10,973 bases of DNA, from the NCBI GenBank assembly GCA_021399405.1, contig JAAFKL010000043.1, positions 1 through 10,973 on the forward strand. The letters run 5' to 3'. A model generated the notes under the pieces. The model did not search any database, was not told the DNA's origin, and saw only the letters and a list, made by a program, of their open reading frames with translations. This DNA comes from Candidatus Heimdallarchaeota archaeon. Lineage in GTDB: Archaea > Asgardarchaeota > Heimdallarchaeia > Heimdallarchaeales > Kariarchaeaceae. Shown here piece after piece: positions 7,325 through 10,973 of the stretch (position 1 is the stretch's first letter; the number at the start of each line of letters is the position of its first letter). The position numbers were made by a program, and so were the translations under genes.

Positions 7325-8283
7325 CTATACGCGATAAACTTAGAAATCGTCTGACGGGTTACATTTTCGGAAAATACGTTTTGGAGAAACAAATTGAAGG
7401 AACTTTAATTAAAGGGGAGGAATATATTTCCGGAATTGAGATTATCTTTTATGATGAACTCATGCTTTTACTCGCTCTATTTGGTAGTATTGCCAGTCTT
7501 ACTCTAGGAATTATTATTGATCCTCTCTTCTTTCTTATATTGATTCCAATAACTAGCCTAGTTTACTTTTCTCTAGAAGTAGAATTAATCTATCTTACCA
7601 GTGAGAGACTTATAATTGAAAGAAGAACTATTTTAGAAAAATTACTAAAAACCTCCAATATAAAATCTATCTCATTAGATCAAGTAGCTGTAATTTCATA
7701 TTCCAGAGCACCATTTCAATATCCTAGCTTGTTCCTCAGTGCTCTTGGTTTTGTTACAATAATTTTATCATTTGTCTATGATGTCAATGCGATCCTTATT
7801 GTTATTGTTCTGTTGCCCATATCGTTATATTTGGCATATTTTGGTTCAAGGTTAACCAAACGAAGTATTGAAATATCCGTCATAGGTGTTTTGAAACCGT
7901 TTGGTGTTGGTAGAACAAAGGGTGCACCATTATGGTTCCTAAATGATTTACAAAATATGATTTTTGAGAGAGTACACCATACCTTACACGATGATGAGGA
8001 GGGTCAGGATCTTCATGAAAACCCATTAAAATATAGTGGCAGGGTTAAGGAATTGCTTAAACTAATAAAGAAGCCACTGCAAAAGAAAATATTACAATTA
8101 TTGGATGAAAATGTAATGTCAAAGGGTCAGATTGTAGAACAATGTGCAGAGTACAGCAAAACAGAAGTTGATGAAGCAATGAGACAGTTACGTGCGATAA
8201 GATACATCTACTATCACCGAGGAATAAAAAAATGGTGTTTAGACCAATCCACGGTTATCAGTGATTTAGAAGATTCAGAATAA
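7321..8283 (+). CDS. Membrane PH-like module fused to a C-terminal winged helix
   Basis: The 320-residue protein carries a fourth copy of the module found three times in the preceding gene: TM hairpin (about 46-85), PH-like strands with LTSERLIIE (92-100), a second TM hairpin (about 135-175), strand RSIEISVIG (181-189) and a helix LNDLQNMIFERVHH (207-220). An acidic linker (223-230) leads to residues about 240-312, which read as a winged helix: helix 1 RVKELLKLIKKPLQKKILQL, helix 2 around SKGQIVEQCA, recognition-type helix YSKTEVDEAMRQLRAI, and a two-strand wing with YIYYHRGIKKWCL. Both membrane hairpins leave the domain in the cytosol. It may be a membrane-tethered transcription regulator; a protein-binding winged helix of the kind found in ESCRT-II-type proteins is the alternative. 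ATG is confirmed by the RBS and the 4-nt overlap. I am confident of the layout, not of DNA binding. Confidence 0.8.
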   Translation: MTIRDKLRNRLTGYIFGKYVLEKQIEGTLIKGEEYISGIEIIFYDELMLLLALFGSIASLTLGIIIDPLFFLILIPITSLVYFSLEVELIYLTSERLIIERRTILEKLLKTSNIKSISLDQVAVISYSRAPFQYPSLFLSALGFVTIILSFVYDVNAILIVIVLLPISLYLAYFGSRLTKRSIEISVIGVLKPFGVGRTKGAPLWFLNDLQNMIFERVHHTLHDDEEGQDLHENPLKYSGRVKELLKLIKKPLQKKILQLLDENVMSKGQIVEQCAEYSKTEVDEAMRQLRAIRYIYYHRGIKKWCLDQSTVISDLEDSE

Positions 8284-8320
8284 CGCCCTAAAAAGATAGG
8301 TTGGCAGTGTAATATTCTCA

Positions 8321-8362
8321 ATTTTCTTTTCTGTAATCGGCAGACCTAATTTTTCCTCTTTG
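8321..8362 (+). terminator. T-rich tracts after the membrane operon
   Basis: Two T-rich tracts, ATTTTCTTTTCTG (8321-8333) and TAATTTTTCCTCTTTG (8347-8362), follow the operon stop by about 40 and 65 nt. Archaeal RNA polymerase ends at such U-runs without a hairpin. A 9-bp direct repeat AGACCTAAT (8342-8350 and 8410-8418) also lies in this spacer. Confidence 0.4.
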
Positions 8363-8404
8363 CAATTTAACGAATAATTTGTGAAACTATAAACAAAACA
8401 ATCA

Positions 8405-8420
8405 ATATTAGACCTAATAT
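8405..8420. repeat. Palindrome upstream of the DUF2804 gene
   Basis: ATATTAG (8405-8411) and CTAATAT (8414-8420) are perfect reverse complements separated by AC. The site ends 38 nt before the TTG at 8459, just upstream of where the TATA box should be (a weak AAAGTATTTC lies at 8428-8437), a position suited to an operator or activator site. It shares the 2-nt spacer of the palindrome at 5133 but not its sequence. Confidence 0.4.
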
Positions 8421-8458
8421 ACAATGTAAAGTATTTCAGTATATACAGAAATTAAATT

Positions 8459-9493
8459 TTGGATAGATTGACTCAAACTGAAATAACACAACCCTCTAAA
8501 TTATTGGATAATCAAGGACATCTTACAAACAAAGGATGGTCCCGTCATCAGTTATTACAATACAATCGTGAAAATATTGGAGTAAGATGGTATCGTATTA
8601 AGGAATGGGATTATTACGCTATAATTGGACCGAAATTTGGTATTACAATCACAATTGCTGATTTGGGGATAATGGCTTTATTTTCAGTAGTCTGGTTAGA
8701 TTTTGAAAAAGGTACATTCACCACAGGTGAAGTATCTAAGCTCTTTACAAGAGGAAAGACAAATTTGCCTTCCAATTCAAAGGAAGGCAATATTAAAATA
8801 AAAACCAAAAAGCTACAAATTGAAGTAATTAAAACCCCTGATACGAGGGAGCTATCCTTTTCTTTTCCTAAGTTTGCTAAAAACATGTCTTTGGAAGGTA
8901 AATTAGTCCTACATCAGCCACCAGAAATGGAATCAGTAACTATTGCAACACCTTGGAATGGAAGTCCCAAGGCCTTTTACTATAATCAAAAAATAAATTG
9001 TATGCCAACCAAAGGCTATGTAAATATTAATGAGGACAAATATGATTTTGATCCGTCATCTTCATTTAGCGTTCTTGATTGGGGAAGGGGTGTCTGGACT
9101 TACAAAAACACCTGGTTTTGGGGATCTGCTTCTGGAATAGTAAATAACGAGTCATTTGGATTTAATATAGGATATGGTTTTGGTGACACTGCTGCGGCTT
9201 CTGAAAATATTATTTTCTATAAGAATGTTGGACATAAAATCGAGGAAGTTGAATTCCACTATAATCCGGATGATTATTTACAACCATGGAAATTTACTAG
9301 CTCTGATAGTAGATTTGAAATGACCTTTGAACCAATTCTTGATAGGAATGCTAAAGTTAATTTATTTATCTTCAAATCAGTTCAACATCAAGTGTTTGGA
9401 TATTTCACAGGTTTTGTTATTTTAGACGATGGGACAAAACTTGAAGTAAATAAATTATTAGGATTTGCTGAAGAAGTTTACAATCGATGGTAA
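8459..9493 (+). CDS. DUF2804 family protein
   Basis: The 344-residue protein matches the DUF2804 family along its length: N-terminal LLDNQGHL...KGWSRH (15-30), NR and IKEWDYY (37-53), DWGRGVW (207-213) followed by NTWFWGSASG (217-226), GYGFGDTAAASEN (238-250), SSDSRFEM (281-288), QHQVFG (309-314), LDDG (322-325) and a terminal NRW (342-344). The strict conservation of Trp, Asp, Gly and His residues suggests a ligand-binding or enzymatic beta-barrel, but no activity is established to my knowledge. No signal peptide or TM helix is present, so it should be cytosolic or peripheral. The start is TTG: an in-frame TAA at 8453-8455 leaves it as the first candidate, and there is no Shine-Dalgarno, consistent with leaderless translation. 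It is apparently monocistronic and ends 12 nt from the convergent DUF35 gene. Confidence 0.88.
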   Translation: MDRLTQTEITQPSKLLDNQGHLTNKGWSRHQLLQYNRENIGVRWYRIKEWDYYAIIGPKFGITITIADLGIMALFSVVWLDFEKGTFTTGEVSKLFTRGKTNLPSNSKEGNIKIKTKKLQIEVIKTPDTRELSFSFPKFAKNMSLEGKLVLHQPPEMESVTIATPWNGSPKAFYYNQKINCMPTKGYVNINEDKYDFDPSSSFSVLDWGRGVWTYKNTWFWGSASGIVNNESFGFNIGYGFGDTAAASENIIFYKNVGHKIEEVEFHYNPDDYLQPWKFTSSDSRFEMTFEPILDRNAKVNLFIFKSVQHQVFGYFTGFVILDDGTKLEVNKLLGFAEEVYNRW

Positions 9494-9505
9494 ATCATCT
9501 AAACT

Positions 9506-9910
9506 TCATGCTGGCGTAAATTTATACACAGTTCTATCTTCTTCAAGCTTCTGAGATTTTAACTTCATTTTCATTCCAACTTTAGGTTTGGATGATATAC
9601 CAACTAAATGAGCTAATACAGTTACCCCTTCTTCAAGTTCACCTAGAACTATCACGTAGGGAGCCTTGCTTGCCATATTATCTGGTGCGAAATGAATAAT
9701 CGTAAATGCCTTTAAAGTGGCATCTGTTGATACTTCAAAGTCCTCCATTTCATTATGAAGATTTTCACAAGCCATTCTTGGTGGAAAATATTTCATTTCA
9801 CAGGTTTTACATTTATTCCCTATGAATTTATCTTGCATTACATTCTCTGCAAATTGCTTTACTATTGTGGGATACTCTTCCGATGTTACATGTCCAAATT
9901 TCATACTCAT
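9506..9910 (-). CDS. DUF35 zinc-ribbon/OB-fold acyl-CoA scaffold protein
   Basis: This 134-residue protein has the DUF35 plan: an N-terminal helix (about 10-28), a rubredoxin-like zinc ribbon with C34 and C37 and then PPRMAC (43-48), and a C-terminal OB fold (about 58-134) with PYVIVLGELEEGVTVLAHLVG. In archaea DUF35 proteins bridge acetoacetyl-CoA thiolase and HMG-CoA synthase and share the CoA site, channelling acetoacetyl-CoA into the mevalonate pathway for isoprenoid lipids. Its place directly after the thiolase with a 6-nt gap fits that role. Odd feature: the second zinc knuckle reads CENLH instead of CxxC, leaving three Cys plus possibly H52 as ligands. ATG at 9910 is supported by GGGAG overlapping the thiolase stop; ATG 9904 (M3) is a weaker choice. 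Confident of the family and the pathway. Confidence 0.88.
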   Translation of the reverse strand: MSMKFGHVTSEEYPTIVKQFAENVMQDKFIGNKCKTCEMKYFPPRMACENLHNEMEDFEVSTDATLKAFTIIHFAPDNMASKAPYVIVLGELEEGVTVLAHLVGISSKPKVGMKMKLKSQKLEEDRTVYKFTPA

Positions 9911-9916
9911 TTTTAA

Positions 9917-10973
9917 TTATCTCCCATATATCAGTACGTTGACAAATTGACCAGTTTGGCCAACATTGTGACTCAGCGCTACCTCTGCACCGTCTATTTG
10001 ACGATTACCATTTTCACCTAGCAATTGCTTTCTCAATTCCACTGCTTGGCCTACACCTGTTGCTCCTAGGGGATGTCCTTTTGATTTTAATCCACCTGAG
10101 ATATTCATTGGTATTTTACCTCCAATTCTTGTTTGTTCATCCAACACTGCACTTCCAGCTTCTCCAGGGGTATAAAACCCAAGATCCTCCATCGCCATAA
10201 TTTCAGCAATTGTAAAACAATCATGCACTTCTGCAACATCAATATCGGCAGGTGTTATTCCAGCCATGTCGTATGCGACGGCAGCCGCTCTTTTTGCGCC
10301 TCCTAGACTCGTTAAAGATGGTCTTCTTGCCATTTGCATGGTGTCAGAACCAGATCCTACTCCGTTGATATAAATCGGAGTGTCTGTAAAATTTCTTGCT
10401 AAACTTTCTTTTGTTATTAATACAGCAGCTCCGCCGTCAGATATCAAGGAACAATCATACAGATTTAGGGGTGATGCAATTTGAATTGATTTCATTGCGT
10501 CTTCCAAACTAACTTCTTTCTGAATATGCGCTTTAGGATTTTTTGCACCATAGTAATGGTTCTTTACACCAATTGAAGAAAGCATTTCTGGTGTAGTCCC
10601 GTATTCTGCCATATGGGCAGATGCCATTAATGCGTAATATCCTGGAAATGAACATCCAAATGGATATTCCCATCGAAGGTCACCGGCACGAGCCATTAAT
10701 TGGGTTGCATAACCCGAACTAACTGCAGTCATTTTTTCAACACCAACTACAAGTACTGTATCATGAATTCCTGATTTGACTTGTAAATATGCAGTTTTTA
10801 TCGCAGCAGTACCAGTAGCACATGCAGACTCAATTCTAATAGTAGGCTTGTCAGATAAACCAATCTCATCAGTTATAACTGCAGCAGGGGCTCCTTGTCC
10901 ATTGAAGTCATCAGCAGCTATACCAATGACAGTAGCATCAACACTTGATTTATCAAGTTTTAAATCACTAAAT
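9917..10973 (-). CDS. Acetyl-CoA C-acetyltransferase, SCPx-type thiolase (partial, N-terminus outside)
   Basis: The frame stays open from the stop at 9917-9919 to the right window edge, so the Met at 10732 is internal. The upstream part reads RIESACATGTAAIKTAY, with the nucleophilic Cys codon at 10820-10822. Other active-site elements are EVHDCF (His codon 10223-10225), SKGHPLGATG (His 10073-10075) and SHNVGQTG (His 9968-9970). The HNVG in place of the second catalytic Cys loop is typical of archaeal and SCPx-like thiolases. It condenses two acetyl-CoA to acetoacetyl-CoA, the first mevalonate-pathway step, in complex with DUF35 and HMG-CoA synthase. About 351 codons are visible; family members are near 390, so roughly 35-40 residues are missing. 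It is followed after 6 nt by DUF35. Involvement in fatty-acid degradation is less likely given that neighbour. Confidence 0.9.
   Translation of the reverse strand, partial: FSDLKLDKSSVDATVIGIAADDFNGQGAPAAVITDEIGLSDKPTIRIESACATGTAAIKTAYLQVKSGIHDTVLVVGVEKMTAVSSGYATQLMARAGDLRWEYPFGCSFPGYYALMASAHMAEYGTTPEMLSSIGVKNHYYGAKNPKAHIQKEVSLEDAMKSIQIASPLNLYDCSLISDGGAAVLITKESLARNFTDTPIYINGVGSGSDTMQMARRPSLTSLGGAKRAAAVAYDMAGITPADIDVAEVHDCFTIAEIMAMEDLGFYTPGEAGSAVLDEQTRIGGKIPMNISGGLKSKGHPLGATGVGQAVELRKQLLGENGNRQIDGAEVALSHNVGQTGQFVNVLIYGR
9919..9925 (-). promoter_or_regulatory. Shine-Dalgarno for the DUF35 gene
   Basis: On the - strand GGGAGAT spans the last codons and the first stop base of the thiolase and lies 8 nt before ATG 9910, consistent with coupled translation. 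Confidence 0.6.

Noticed and set aside
6868..7392. 174-codon open frame on the - strand
   Set aside because: It is antisense to the end of the 717-aa membrane protein and the start of the next gene, both with clear repeats, RBS and overlap; no family-like sequence or RBS supports it.

Overview
The window is AT-rich, densely coded and carries no mobile elements, CRISPR arrays or RNA genes that I can support. It looks archaeal. A non-decarboxylating thiolase is followed directly by a DUF35 zinc-ribbon/OB-fold gene, which is the archaeal acetyl-CoA to HMG-CoA arrangement. Several genes have TATA-like boxes about 25-30 nt before a GTG, TTG or ATG with little or no leader. Surface proteins carry many N-x-S/T sequons and a C-terminal membrane anchor. 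An Asgard (Heimdallarchaeia-like) source is my best guess from base composition and protein style, but it is not proven.

Layout. Positions 1-810 (+) hold the tail of an unrecognised gene followed by a metallo-beta-lactamase-fold hydrolase. That gene meets, tail to tail with overlapping stops, a secreted, membrane-anchored protein with a GATase-like ectodomain and a lysine-rich cytosolic tail (807-1994, -). Next is a GuaB-family enzyme with two CBS domains (2100-3581, -). A 246-bp divergent spacer with inverted repeats separates it from an orphan single-pass surface protein (3828-5030, +).

The most unusual part is 5133-8283. A 22-bp palindrome sits on the presumed TATA box of a two-gene operon. 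The first gene (5171-7324) has three copies, and the second (7321-8283) one copy, of a module built as TM hairpin, PH-like beta strands, TM hairpin, then final strand(s) and amphipathic helix. The second protein ends in a winged-helix domain. My hypothesis is a membrane-anchored regulatory system that could control its own operon through the palindrome; this is inference.

Positions 8459-9493 (+) encode a DUF2804 protein, again with a short palindrome upstream. On the - strand, DUF35 (9506-9910) and thiolase (9917 to beyond the right edge) form a coupled pair for the start of the mevalonate pathway. The thiolase reading frame stays open to the window end, so its N-terminus lies outside.

No gene-free stretch exceeds 300 bases. 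The spacers (2007-2099, 3582-3827, 5031-5170, 8284-8458) hold promoters, inverted repeats and T-rich tracts as listed.
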